Assembly: GCF_003432385.1 (NCBI RefSeq)
Contig: NZ_CP031841.1
Location: forward strand, 3,635,579-3,699,578
Source: Breoghania sp. L-A4
GTDB lineage: Bacteria > Pseudomonadota > Alphaproteobacteria > Rhizobiales > Stappiaceae
Reading direction: 5' to 3'
DNA: 64,000 nucleotides
A program made the position numbers and the translations under genes. Below, piece by piece: positions 9,436-18,360 of the stretch (position 1 is its first letter; every line of letters starts with the position of its first letter). A model generated the notes under the pieces. It saw only the letters and a list, made by a program, of their open reading frames with translations. It ran no database searches and was not told the origin of the DNA.

Positions 9436-9920
9436 ATGAAGATGTTCAATCATGCTGGCAAGATGACCCGGATTTTTTCGCTTGTCCTGGCGACGTCTCT
9501 GTTCGGAGCCGGGGCCGCCCCCAGGCCTTCGCGCAGAACGGCCTCAGCCCTTACGCCGAAGGCCCGTCCGGACAATGGAACGAGGAAAAGCAGGGTCCGC
9601 GCCCGAAAAACAGCTATTCGAATAGCAACCGGCGTCACAACAACAATTACAACAACAATTACCGCAACCGTGATTACCGCTACCGTCACAACAATCACCG
9701 CAATCGCCACCGGAACAACAACGCCGGCGCCGCCATCCTGGGCGGAATCCTCGGCCTGGGCGCCGGCCTTGCGATCGGCAATTCCGCACCTCGTTCAACG
9801 GGCCGATACCCGGCCTGGAGCCGGGGCTGGTATCGCGATTGCGATCGCCGCTATCGCAGCTTCAACCCGCGCACCGGCTACTACATGGGCTACGACGGCC
9901 GTCGTCACTTCTGCCGCTAA
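9436..9920 (+). CDS. BA14K-family exported protein, frameshifted
   Basis: The signal peptide starts at ATG 9436 (MKMFNHAGKMTRIFSLVLAT, GGGAG box upstream), but the mature protein continues in the -1 frame. One extra C in the run of five at 9518-9522 restores a 161-residue protein that reads AAPQAFAQNGLS across the cleavage site. A long Asn/Arg/Tyr-rich middle is followed by a glycine-zipper-like hydrophobic segment (AILGGILGLGAGLAIG) and the BA14K C-terminal signature YRSFNPRTGYYMGYDG...FC. BA14K was first described as an immunoreactive Brucella protein. Its function here is unknown, probably cell-envelope. Confidence 0.75.
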
Positions 9921-9963
9921 CGCATAGCCGATAGCGCAACAGCCGATATGGCGAGAGACGGAG

Positions 9964-10001
9964 ATCGTCATCACCCCCGACCGGCGGCGGTTTCGGCAAG
10001 G
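9964..10001 (+). repeat. Direct repeat, copy 2: duplicated hydantoinase 3' end
   Basis: This 38-bp remnant repeats 8839-8874, with five C bases where the first copy has three. Read in the right frame it would again give [10 protein letters not shown] then a stop (TAG). No other part of a hydantoinase gene precedes it. The original gene end and its terminator (10032-10055) may therefore lie here, with the BA14K cassette inserted upstream. Confidence 0.75.
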
Positions 10002-10031
10002 CCGAGTAGCGCGCAGCGGAACGATAGCCGG

Positions 10032-10055
10032 GAATGCCGCCTTCGGGCGGCATTC
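10032..10055 (+). terminator. Intrinsic terminator-like hairpin
   Basis: GAATGCCGCC, a TTCG tetraloop and GGCGGCATTC form a perfect 10-bp stem, followed by TGCTTTGG. It lies between the plus-strand BA14K region and the convergent gene at 10080. Confidence 0.7.
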
Positions 10056-10079
10056 TGCTTTGGCGGGCGCCGCCGGCGC

Positions 10080-11216
10080 CTAACCGCCGCCGTCCCCCTC
10101 CTCCGCACGCCGGCCGAAGGTCATCGACACCGGCTTGTGGTCGCTGGTCTCGGCATATTTGGGCCGGGTTCCGTTGACCGCGTGATGCACTTCGTGCTCG
10201 ACGAGCCCGCCGCCGCGGAGCGCCTGGAATTCGAAGTGCTCAACCGCCGGATTGTTGGTGAAGGTCTGGCTGAACAGGATGTGATCGAGCAGAATCATCG
10301 GGTTGCGCCCGGGATCGAGCACATCGCGAAAGAAGACGCTCCATCGCTCGCCCTGCGGCGCATCGAAGAGCGCATGGTTCAGAAAACGCTGCGCGAAAAA
10401 CACCTCGCCCTGCAGCGTTCCGATCAGATCGTGGTAGAGAAAGCGGCGCTCGATCCGCTCCTTGCCGGGCCCGTCGTTGAGATCGCCGCAGACAATGATC
10501 GGGGCACTCGTGTCCGTCTTGAAGCGGTGATCGATATAATGCCGGACATCCGCGCATTCGGTCGTGATCTTGGTGCGCGCCTTGACGATTTCCGCGACGA
10601 GCTCCCGATTTTCGTCAAAGAACGTCTTGTCGGACGCGTCGCCGACGGGCCGCACCTTGGTGAACTTGCTCTTCAGGTGGCAGCCGATGATTTCCAAGAG
10701 GTGGCCATCGATCTCAACGATCAGCACCTGCGGATGCCGGTAGTGGAAATGCTGCTGACCAATCTCGAATTCCAGCCGGTCCTCCACCAATGACGGATAG
10801 GAAACCGGCCACTTGCCGTTGTCGTAGTCGACGCTGGTCTCGGAATCAGCCTCCACCGCGTCGCGCCACTGGTCAATGTGCAGCAGCCTTGCCGAAATCG
10901 GCCGGTTCCGCCTGATGAGGAACCAGATCCATTGCGCGCCGCGGATGTCGTAGTCGCGCCAATTCTCGCTCCCTCGCACGACCACATCGTATTCGGCGGC
11001 CACCAGCGCAAAGAAGTCGCGCGCCCGCTGCTCTCCCTTTGGCCCTTCGCTCACGAGCAGAATGTCAGGCGCCAGCAGCGCGATCTCTTCGCGAATCGCG
11101 TCGCGCCGCGCCTCCGCCTTGCGCCTGCTGTCCGGGCTGGAGCTCGACAGGGCGCTCAGCAGCTTGTCCGCGTGCTCGATGTTCCAGCTTGTGAGCTTGA
11201 AGCTTTCCATGGCCAT
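10080..11216 (-). CDS. Endonuclease/exonuclease/phosphatase-family protein
   Basis: This 378-residue cytoplasmic protein has the EEP fold motifs in order: WNIEHAD near residue 11 (first Asn), a SEGPKG metal-ligand glutamate near 56, IIVCGDLNDGPG near 238 (catalytic Asp-Asn pair) and the terminal TSDHKPV histidine near 362. Such enzymes cut phosphodiester bonds in nucleic acids, lipids or nucleotides, and the substrate here is unknown. The start at 11216 has an AGGAGG box at 11222-11229. A second in-frame Met two codons later is also possible. No neighbour indicates its role. Confidence 0.82.
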   Translation of the reverse strand: MAMESFKLTSWNIEHADKLLSALSSSSPDSRRKAEARRDAIREEIALLAPDILLVSEGPKGEQRARDFFALVAAEYDVVVRGSENWRDYDIRGAQWIWFLIRRNRPISARLLHIDQWRDAVEADSETSVDYDNGKWPVSYPSLVEDRLEFEIGQQHFHYRHPQVLIVEIDGHLLEIIGCHLKSKFTKVRPVGDASDKTFFDENRELVAEIVKARTKITTECADVRHYIDHRFKTDTSAPIIVCGDLNDGPGKERIERRFLYHDLIGTLQGEVFFAQRFLNHALFDAPQGERWSVFFRDVLDPGRNPMILLDHILFSQTFTNNPAVEHFEFQALRGGGLVEHEVHHAVNGTRPKYAETSDHKPVSMTFGRRAEEGDGGG

Positions 11217-11420
11217 GATGGGCCTCCTCGGTCTGAAAATGTCTGTTCAGGCAATCGGGAGCGGCCGGAAATGAAATAATCCGGCCTCGTCGATGCTCCG
11301 TGACCTTCATTGTAAAGCAATTTGCCGCTCACCGCATGACAGGAACGCATGAAACCATACGTCCGCCGCCGCGTTGACCAGGAGCAACACGCACTATGGC
11401 AACGAATGGAGGACGAAACC

Positions 11421-11936
11421 ATGAGCGACAGCATTCATGTTCGCGAGGAAGGCCGGGGCACGGCCCTGTCAGACTACTGGCCGCTGATCAGCCTGGTCGG
11501 CGTCGCCGGGCTCGCCGCCTTCGCAATCGGCGCCGGCTTCGGCGACCTCGCCATGCGCCCGGTGATGCATGCCTATATGGGCATGTTCCTGATCATCTTC
11601 GCGCTTCTGAAACTCTTCGACCTGGAAGGCTTCAAGGACGGCTTCCACATGTACGACCTGCTGGCGAAGAAGGCCGAGCCCTATGGCTACGTCTATCCCT
11701 TCATCGAACTGGCGCTGGGCCTCGCCTTCCTCGCATTCTTCATGCCGACGGCCACCTATATCATCACCATCGCCGTCTTCGCCTTCGGCGCGGCCGGCGT
11801 CTTCAAGGCGCTGCAGGAGGGCGTGGACATCGAGTGTCCGTGCATGGGCAACATCCTCTCGGTGCCGCTGTCGACCGTGACGCTGACAGAGGACATCGCG
11901 ATGATCGTCATGGCGGCCGTGCTGCTGGCGACGTGA
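11421..11936 (+). CDS. MauE/DoxX-like membrane protein
   Basis: This 171-residue protein has four hydrophobic helices and a CPCMG motif near residue 140, characteristic of MauE-like (methylamine utilisation) and related membrane proteins thought to handle disulfides or metals. A GGAGGA box at 11408-11413 supports the ATG at 11421. An upstream in-frame start at 11349 would add 24 hydrophilic residues. No mau genes are nearby, so a role in methylamine use is not implied. Confidence 0.75.
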   Translation: MSDSIHVREEGRGTALSDYWPLISLVGVAGLAAFAIGAGFGDLAMRPVMHAYMGMFLIIFALLKLFDLEGFKDGFHMYDLLAKKAEPYGYVYPFIELALGLAFLAFFMPTATYIITIAVFAFGAAGVFKALQEGVDIECPCMGNILSVPLSTVTLTEDIAMIVMAAVLLAT

Positions 11937-12046
11937 CGTGCGAAGACGGTTGAAAACCGGTAAATGCCGCGCGGGGCTCTGGCGGATGCGAAAAAAGTGC
12001 GAGAGCATGAGAGTGCTGTTCGCCCGCCCTCCCCGGATCCCGCCCC

Positions 12047-13345
12047 ATGTCGCCTCCCGTCTCGCCCGTCGTCTCGACCGAAGCGCTCCCAGCCTCCGCC
12101 GATGTGGTCGTCATCGGCGGCGGGATCATCGGCGTGTCCGCCGCCTGGCACCTGGCGCGGGCCGGCGTCTCGGTGGCGCTGTGCGAGAAGGGCGTGATCG
12201 CCGGCGAGCAGTCTAGCCGCAACTGGGGCTACTGCCGCCAGCAGGGTCGTGATCCGGGAGAAATCCCGCTGATCATCGAGAGCATGCGCCAGTGGCGCGA
12301 GATGCACCAGGCGCTGGGCGAGGACGTCGGCTTCCGTCAGACGGGCGTGCACTATGCGGCCGCCAACGAGGCCGGCATGAAACGCTTTGAAGACTTCATG
12401 CCGCATGCCCGCGCCCATGGTCTCGACACGCGGCTGCTCAGCGCGTCCGAGATCAACGCCGCGCTGCCAAGCCCCACGCGCACCTGGGCGGGCGGGCTGA
12501 TCACCCCGTCTGACGGACGCGCGGAGCCCGCGCTCGCCGCCCCCGCGATCGCCCGCGCGGCCATGCGTGCGGGCGCGTCAGTGCTCACCGGATGCGCGGT
12601 GCGCGGACTGGAGCGCACGGGCGGCAAAATCTCCGCCGTGGTCACGGAAAGAGGCAGCATCCGCACCTCCGCGGTGCTGCTGTCCGGCGGCGCATGGTCG
12701 TCGCTGTTCGCCCGCTCGCTGGGCGTGCGCCTACCGCAGCTCACCGTGCGCTCGACGGTGATGCGCACGCATGGCGGACCGGAGCTGACGGAGGGCGGGC
12801 TGTGGACCCCGAAATTCGCCATCCGTAAGCGGCTCGACGGTGGTTACACCATCGCCCATGGCGGCATGTCGACAGCGGATATCACGCTGGACAGTTTTCG
12901 TTTCTTCACCGACTTCCTGCCGATCCTCAAGGACGAGTGGAAGACCATCCGCCTGCGCATCGGCCGAAAATTCCTCGACAGCCTCAGTCAGCGCGGGCAC
13001 TGGGCACTGGATGAGCCCACCGCGTTCGAGGCCATGCGTGTTCTTGATCCCACGCCCCATGCCTCAACGCTTGCCTGGGCATGGAACGATCTGGTGAAGA
13101 GCTATCCCGCATTCGCCGGTGTCCGGATCGCGGAGCGCTGGGCGGGGTACATCGACACCACGCCGGACGCGGTGCCGGTGATCGACGAGGCTGCCGGCGT
13201 TCCGGGCTTTTTCATTGCCTCCGGTTTTTCCGGCCACGGTTTCGGCATTGGTCCAGGTGCGGGACGGCTCGCCGCCGAACTTATCAGGAGCGAGACGCCG
13301 TGCGTGGACCCCGCCCCATTCAGGCTGCGAAGACTGGCCCGTTAA
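12047..13345 (+). CDS. FAD-dependent amino-acid oxidase/dehydrogenase (DAO family)
   Basis: This 432-residue flavoenzyme has an N-terminal dinucleotide-binding fold (VVVIGGGIIGVSAAWHL near residue 21) and the C-terminal FAD signature (GFFIASGFSGHGFGIGPGAG near 390) of the DadA/glycine-oxidase group. It probably oxidises a D-amino acid or secondary amine and passes electrons to oxygen or the respiratory chain. It has no signal peptide. It stands alone between a membrane protein and a BA14K gene, so the substrate is not suggested by context. Confidence 0.85.
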   Translation: MSPPVSPVVSTEALPASADVVVIGGGIIGVSAAWHLARAGVSVALCEKGVIAGEQSSRNWGYCRQQGRDPGEIPLIIESMRQWREMHQALGEDVGFRQTGVHYAAANEAGMKRFEDFMPHARAHGLDTRLLSASEINAALPSPTRTWAGGLITPSDGRAEPALAAPAIARAAMRAGASVLTGCAVRGLERTGGKISAVVTERGSIRTSAVLLSGGAWSSLFARSLGVRLPQLTVRSTVMRTHGGPELTEGGLWTPKFAIRKRLDGGYTIAHGGMSTADITLDSFRFFTDFLPILKDEWKTIRLRIGRKFLDSLSQRGHWALDEPTAFEAMRVLDPTPHASTLAWAWNDLVKSYPAFAGVRIAERWAGYIDTTPDAVPVIDEAAGVPGFFIASGFSGHGFGIGPGAGRLAAELIRSETPCVDPAPFRLRRLAR

Positions 13346-13372
13346 CGCCTGCAAATGGCGGTCCTGCGAACC

Positions 13373-13428
13373 TGAACGCCAGCTGAACGGCGCTCTCAGA
13401 ATGGGTTCAGTGCGGATGCGTCATTGTG
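13373..13428 (+). promoter_or_regulatory. TGAAC-repeat promoter, copy 2
   Basis: TGAAC at 13373 and 13384 (11 bp apart), GTTCA at 13405 and CATTGTG at 13422 reproduce exactly the spacing of the element at 9094-9149. It lies 45 bp before the BA14K start codon and just after the oxidase gene. Confidence 0.6.
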
Positions 13429-13472
13429 CTTTCCAACGACACAGCCCCACCGGGTCAGACTGGAGAGCCACA

Positions 13473-13929
13473 ATGTTCACCGCCATGAAGAAGACCGCCG
13501 CTTCCGCAACCGCCATCGCGATCATCGCCATGGTCGGCGTCACATCCGCCCCGCCTTTGCCGGCCCGAATGACGGCCGCTACTGGCGCCAGGGACAGCAG
13601 ATCGACCGCGACGGCGGCCGCGACTGGCAGCGCGACGGCCGCTGGGCCGAGCGGCGCCGCGATCACCGCCGCGACCATCACCGCGACAACCGCCGCCGCG
13701 ACAACACCAATGCGGCCATCGTCGGCGGGTTGATCGGTCTCGGCGCGGCGATCGTCATCGGCTCCGCGCTGTCCAACCAGTCGCATGCCCGTCCCGCGTA
13801 TCGCCCCGCAGCCCACCCGCGCCCTGGAGCAACGACTGGTACGCCTATTGCGGCTCCAAGTACCGCAGCTTCAATCCGCGCACCGGCTACTTCCAGAGCT
13901 ACTCCGGCGACTACGTCTTCTGCCGCTAA
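13473..13929 (+). CDS. BA14K-family exported protein, two frameshifts
   Basis: The signal peptide (MFTAMKKTAASATAIAIIAM) is in one frame, the Arg/Asp-rich middle (RYWRQGQQIDRDGGRD, then AAIVGGLIGLGAAIVIG) in a second, and the BA14K C-terminus (WSNDWYAYCGSKYRSFNPRT, ending FCR) in a third. Each change is -1. One C added in the run at 13549-13552 and one at 13822-13824 give a continuous 152-residue protein. It shares promoter and layout with the 9.2-9.9 kb genes. Without correction the gene is dead. Confidence 0.72.
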
Positions 13930-14229
13930 CCGGCCCCGAACGCTGCCCGCCCCAAGGCCCTGTACGGGCCGCCCCAGGCGGGCAGCCCGACCGGACCCGA
14001 TGACCTCGCGGCCGACCAAGGGGTATGCTGGAGAGAACTCCCGGCCGGAGGCTTGGCCACGGAAACCGGATACGCAATACTGCCGAGAGAGTCACAATTA
14101 CACCCTATCGGCCTGCTATCCGACACCATGAACTGCTTTCAGGCCCGATCGGCGTGAACTCGAGACGACGGCGGCCCGAATACCGGAAAAGCGAAATCCC
14201 GTTTCGCACGTCAACCGCAGGAGTACACA

Positions 14230-14802
14230 ATGCCCGGCGTTCGAAAAAAGATCACGTCATCATGGGCGGCCATCGCGACAAGCGCCCTGATCGCCGCGAC
14301 ATCCATTGTTCCGGCCCAGGCACAACTGTCCGCGCCGCAAATCGCGGCTGCGGCCGGCAACGCGGCCAGCGCGCCTTTTGCGGCGCAAAACAACCTGGTC
14401 ATTCAGGTGAGCGATGACCGGCGCTACGGACCGCGCGCTTACTCCCCCAATTGGCGCGTGCGAGACCGCAACTATCGCCACCGCCGCAACTACCGGCGCC
14501 ATCGCAACAACGACGGTGCGGCCATCGTCGGCGGCATCGTGGGACTGACAACCGGTCTGATCCTGGGCGGCGCGCTGAACCGCCCCTACTACAACGACCG
14601 CGACTATGGCCGCTACTATGATCCGTACTATGGCCGGTCGCGCACCTATTACCGTCCCGCGCCGCCGCCGCCGGTCTACCGCGGCCGCCACGCGGCCTGG
14701 AGCCCGGAATGGTATGCCTATTGCGCCCGCAAATACCGCAGCTTCAATCCGCGGACCGGATATTATCTCGCCTATTCCGGCCAGTACCGGTTCTGCCGCT
14801 GA
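14230..14802 (+). CDS. BA14K-family exported protein, intact
   Basis: This is the only unbroken one of three BA14K genes here: 190 residues with a signal peptide ending at IVPAQA, an Arg/Tyr-rich stretch, a glycine-zipper segment (AAIVGGIVGLTTGLILGG), a Tyr/Pro-rich linker and the C-terminal signature WYAYCARKYRSFNPRTGYYL, ending FCR. The start has a weak GCAGGAG-like box. The 300 bp upstream (13930-14229) hold a GC-rich inverted repeat (CTGCCCGCC/GGCGGGCAG, 13943-13985), probably the end of the previous gene, but not the TGAAC promoter seen for its relatives. Confidence 0.85.
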   Translation: MPGVRKKITSSWAAIATSALIAATSIVPAQAQLSAPQIAAAAGNAASAPFAAQNNLVIQVSDDRRYGPRAYSPNWRVRDRNYRHRRNYRRHRNNDGAAIVGGIVGLTTGLILGGALNRPYYNDRDYGRYYDPYYGRSRTYYRPAPPPPVYRGRHAAWSPEWYAYCARKYRSFNPRTGYYLAYSGQYRFCR

Positions 14803-14817
14803 TCGGCAGGGACCGTC

Positions 14818-16151
14818 TCACAGCAACGGCGCGGCGCGTGCCGCGGCGCGCCGCTCGGCCGGTCCGGCCGCAAGCCGGATCTTGCGCGGGCTGGCCATCC
14901 AGATACAGCCGAGCGCCGCAAGGCTGCACAGCAGGCACAGGCCAAATCCGGGCGCGTAGGACCCGGTGACGTCATAGAGATAGCCGGTGATCCAGGGGCC
15001 GGTGCCCGCGCCGAGATTGCCGCCCAGCGTCATCACCGAAAAGATCGAGGCGAACCGCCGGCCGCCGAAAATATCGGCGGGAATGACGCCATATAGCGCC
15101 GCGATGCCATAGCCGAACAGCCCCTGCAGCATCACCATCGTGTACATCAGCCACGCCTCCGGGCGATGCGCGATCAGCAGCAGCGCGGCGTAGCAGCCGG
15201 CGAATCCCAGCAACGCCACGCTCCACGCCCGCTCGCGGCCGATGCGGTCAGACAGCGCGCCGATGCCGATCTGCCCGCCAACGCCGAAAAGCCCACAAGC
15301 CCCAGCGCAAACGCCGCGCTTTGCGCGCTGAACCCCGCCTCGACCAGATATTTGGTCTGGTGCACCTGCACCGAATACCAGGCAAACAGCGCGCAATAGT
15401 AGCCGCCGAAAATCCACCAGAAACGCCCGGTGCGGGACGCCATGCGCAGTGTCCAGTCCGTCTCCGCCCAGGCGCGGTCGACAACCGTGTCCGTCATGGG
15501 GCGCAGTTCGCGCGCGCCCCGGCCATTGCCGTCGGGCAGCAGGCCCAGATCCTCAGGCCTGCGACGCTGAAACACGGCGTTCAGCGGGATCAGCGTCACG
15601 AGAATGAGCCCGGCCAGCACCATGCAGGCGGCGCGCCAGCCATCGGCGTCGATGATCGCCTGCAGCAAAGGCAGCAAGGTGATCGAGCCCAGGCCCACTC
15701 CGGAGAAGGCGATGCCGATGGCGAGCCCGCGGCGGCGCACGAACCAGTTCGGCAGGAACATCGAATGACCGATGAAGCTCATGGAAATCGAGCCGCCGAC
15801 CATCAGCAGACCGAGCGTGGCATAGAGCCCCATGGGCGTCGAGATTTCGGTCGCCGCGACGAACCCCAGCGCAACGACGCAGGCGCCCAAGGGAATGACG
15901 ACCCGCGGGCCGAAGCGGTCCATCATCGCGCCGATCACCGGGCTCATGGCGGTTGAGGCAAGGAAGCCGACCGTCAGCGTGGCCGCGGTGACGCCGCGCG
16001 ACCATCCGAATTCATCCAGAATGGGCGGAAACAGCAGCGAGAACGCCGTGCGTGCGTTCACGGCCACCGCCAGCGTCAGAAACGCAACGGCAATCACCAC
16101 CCAACCGTAGAAAATCGGCAGGCGGGCATAGATCGTGTTTCTTTCAGACAC
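14818..16151 (-). CDS. MFS transporter, frameshifted
   Basis: This is a 12-helix major facilitator permease of the monocarboxylate/oxalate-formate-like type (FYGWVVIAVAFLTLAV at the N-terminus, MDRFGPR between helices 2 and 3). The first two-thirds end in a wrong tail. The last third (GQIGIGALSDRIGRE onward) is in the -1 frame. One T added to the run of four at 15287-15290 restores 444 residues, reading VGFFGVGGQIGIG. No ATG is available at the front. I prefer the GTG at 16151, which has an AGGA box, over the GTG at 16190. Substrate unknown. Confidence 0.75.
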
Positions 16152-16387
16152 AAAGCGTCCTGATCGACGAGGGGCAGAAGAGGATTCCACGCATCATCGG
16201 CCATATGCGCGGCGCTGACAATCCGCCGCATCCGCCGTGCATTCCGTAGGGAAAGGTCTGCAAACCGTCGGAAATTAAAGACGTGTCGGCGCAACTCAGA
16301 GCCAAGCACGGATGGCAGAAGAAATGAACCGGCACACTGCGCGGCGCGGCATCGTCCTTTGGTACGGTGGCGCCATCTTTGACGAAG

Positions 16388-16419
16388 TTTCAAAAGATAT
16401 ATTCAAAATTGTCTATAAT
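16388..16419 (+). promoter_or_regulatory. AT-rich promoter region for the PQQ dehydrogenase
   Basis: A perfect TATAAT lies at 16414-16419 in an unusually AT-rich stretch about 100 bp before the dehydrogenase start. The -35 region is less clear (TTCAAA at 16388, spaced 20 bp). The remaining bases of the 366-bp gap after the MFS gene hold no gene I can support. Confidence 0.35.
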
Positions 16420-16517
16420 ACGAAAAATCCGCGGCCTCGCGTCGTGGTATCGTTTGCCTGTTGCTTGGAAAAAGATCGACAAACAAGCAAGCAAGATCAG
16501 AACCTTGGGAGGTAGCA

Positions 16518-17771
16518 ATGACAACGTCCGTCTGGAAGACCCTCTTGTCGTGCACGATCCTTGCCGGTTTCGCCGGCCCGGCGCTCGCACAGGGCAACCT
16601 GGAGAAGCTCTCCGGATTCAAGACAACCGGCGTCACGGAGTTTCAATACATCGAGCAGGGCGGCGATTATGCCGCGCAGATCAAGAAAACCCTCGAGCGC
16701 ATCAAGCTGCCGGCGGGCTTCTCGATCGATCTCTATGCCGTGGTGCCCGACGCGCGCCACATGGCGGTGGGGCCGCAGGGCATCGTCACCTTCGTCGGCA
16801 CGCGCAAGGACAAGGTCTGGTCGGTCACAGACCGCAACAAGGACCGGGTCGCGGACGAGGTGAAGGACTTCGCGCCCTCGCTCACCTTCGCCATTCCCAA
16901 CGGCCCGTGCTTCTCCAAGGACGGGCATCTGTATCTGGCCGAACAGAACCGCGTGCTGTGGTTCCCGGCCGCGGAATTCTTCTATGAAAGCCCGGATGTG
17001 GCGGCCTTCGAGGTGGTCAAGCAGGGCGAGCTGATCCCGCCGGAGGAAGAGAGCTACAACCACACGGCCCGCGTGTGCGACGTCGGCCCCGACGGCAAGC
17101 TGTACATCTCGCTCGGCCAGCCCTTCAACGTGCCCGCGCCGGAGAAGTCGGAAATCTATACCAAATGGGGCATCGGCGGGATCATCCGCCTCAACACTGA
17201 CGGCACCGGCCGCGAGGTCTTCGCCACCGGCATCCGCAACTCGGTCGGCCAGGATTTCGATCCCGACACGGGCGATTTGTGGTTCACCGACAATCAGGTC
17301 GACGGCATGGGCGACGACATCCCTCCGGGTGAAATCAATCATGCCACCGCCGCGGGCCAGAATTTCGGCTTCCCGTGGTACGGCGGCGGCCACGTGCGCA
17401 CCGAGGAATACAAGAACGACGAACCGCCGTCCGACGTGGTGTTTCCGGCCGTGGAAATGGTCGCGCATGCGGCCGATCTCGGCATGACCTTCTACTCGGG
17501 CAACATGTTCCCGGCCGAATACAAGGGCGCGATCTTTTCCGCGCAGCACGGCTCGTGGAACCGCGTCACGCCGGTCGGCGCGCGGGTGATGGTCACGACC
17601 ATCGACGCGGAAGGCCAGGCGACCGCAAAGCCGTTTGCGGAAGGCTGGATCGACGAGAACGGCGAATATCTCGGCCGGCCGGTGGACGTGGCGCAATTGC
17701 GTGACGGCTCCCTGCTGGTCTCCGACGATCTTGTCGGCGCCATCTACCGGATCTCCTACTCGGCGCAATAG
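16518..17771 (+). CDS. Periplasmic PQQ-dependent sugar dehydrogenase
   Basis: This 417-residue exported protein has a signal peptide cleaved near AGPALAQG and then a six-bladed beta-propeller of the soluble glucose/sorbosone dehydrogenase type, with repeated blade strings such as VGPDGKLYISLGQP, GTGREVFATGIRNSVG, DPDTGDLWFTDNQVDG and AQHGSWNR. It would oxidise a sugar or aldehyde in the periplasm with PQQ as cofactor. A GGGAGG box at 16507-16512 fixes the ATG at 16518. The cytochrome c gene 165 bp downstream is the likely electron acceptor, although a terminator separates them. Confidence 0.87.
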   Translation: MTTSVWKTLLSCTILAGFAGPALAQGNLEKLSGFKTTGVTEFQYIEQGGDYAAQIKKTLERIKLPAGFSIDLYAVVPDARHMAVGPQGIVTFVGTRKDKVWSVTDRNKDRVADEVKDFAPSLTFAIPNGPCFSKDGHLYLAEQNRVLWFPAAEFFYESPDVAAFEVVKQGELIPPEEESYNHTARVCDVGPDGKLYISLGQPFNVPAPEKSEIYTKWGIGGIIRLNTDGTGREVFATGIRNSVGQDFDPDTGDLWFTDNQVDGMGDDIPPGEINHATAAGQNFGFPWYGGGHVRTEEYKNDEPPSDVVFPAVEMVAHAADLGMTFYSGNMFPAEYKGAIFSAQHGSWNRVTPVGARVMVTTIDAEGQATAKPFAEGWIDENGEYLGRPVDVAQLRDGSLLVSDDLVGAIYRISYSAQ

Positions 17772-17825
17772 ATCCGGGATCCTTGCGGCGACGTTCGCGT
17801 GACGAACGCAACGTGACAAAACAGA

Positions 17826-17858
17826 CCCGCCGCCGGAATTTCCAGTTCCGGCGGCGGG
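17826..17858 (+). terminator. Intrinsic terminator hairpin
   Basis: A perfect 13-bp stem (CCCGCCGCCGGAA/TTCCGGCGGCGGG) with a seven-base loop is preceded by an A-rich stretch and followed by TTCGATATGT. It lies after the sugar dehydrogenase and before the cytochrome c gene, so the latter has its own promoter or depends on readthrough. Confidence 0.75.
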
Positions 17859-17935
17859 TTCGATATGTCTGAATACAGCCGATGTAACAAAGGCATCCCG
17901 CCACAGAGGATGCGAGAAACAGTTCGGAGACGCTC

Positions 17936-18298
17936 ATGAGCCGCCTGCCCGCGTACCGCGCCACCATCCGCCCCCTCACTCTCCGCGGGACGCTTTGCGT
18001 CCTTGCCGCGGCGCTTGCAGCGACGCCCGCGTTCGCCGCAGGCGATCTGGAGGCGGGGCGCAAGAAGGCCCGCATGTGCCAGGTCTGTCACGGGCTCGAC
18101 GGCATCGGAAAGAACCCCGACGTGCCGAACCTCGCCGGGGAGAGCCCGCAGTACATCACCCGCCAGCTCAAGGCCTTCCGCTCCGGCGAGCGGACCCACG
18201 CGCAGATGTCGATCATCGCCAAGGGTCTGTCGGACGAGGACATCGCCAATGTCGCGACCTATTATTCGAAGATCAAGGTCGAGGTGACGCTGCCGTGA
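17936..18298 (+). CDS. Class I cytochrome c, exported
   Basis: This 120-residue protein has a signal peptide cleaved near ATPAFAAG, then a single haem-binding CQVCH motif near residue 50 and a C-terminal methionine ligand in HAQMSIIAKGLSDEDI. Such small soluble cytochromes shuttle electrons in the periplasm. Its position directly after the PQQ dehydrogenase suggests it receives electrons from that enzyme and passes them to an oxidase. Confidence 0.88.
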   Translation: MSRLPAYRATIRPLTLRGTLCVLAAALAATPAFAAGDLEAGRKKARMCQVCHGLDGIGKNPDVPNLAGESPQYITRQLKAFRSGERTHAQMSIIAKGLSDEDIANVATYYSKIKVEVTLP

Positions 18299-18360
18299 TA
18301 CAGATCCGGTTTTCATGAAATCGGAGATCCGCGGTCAGCGGCCGCGGTGCCGCATCCCGT

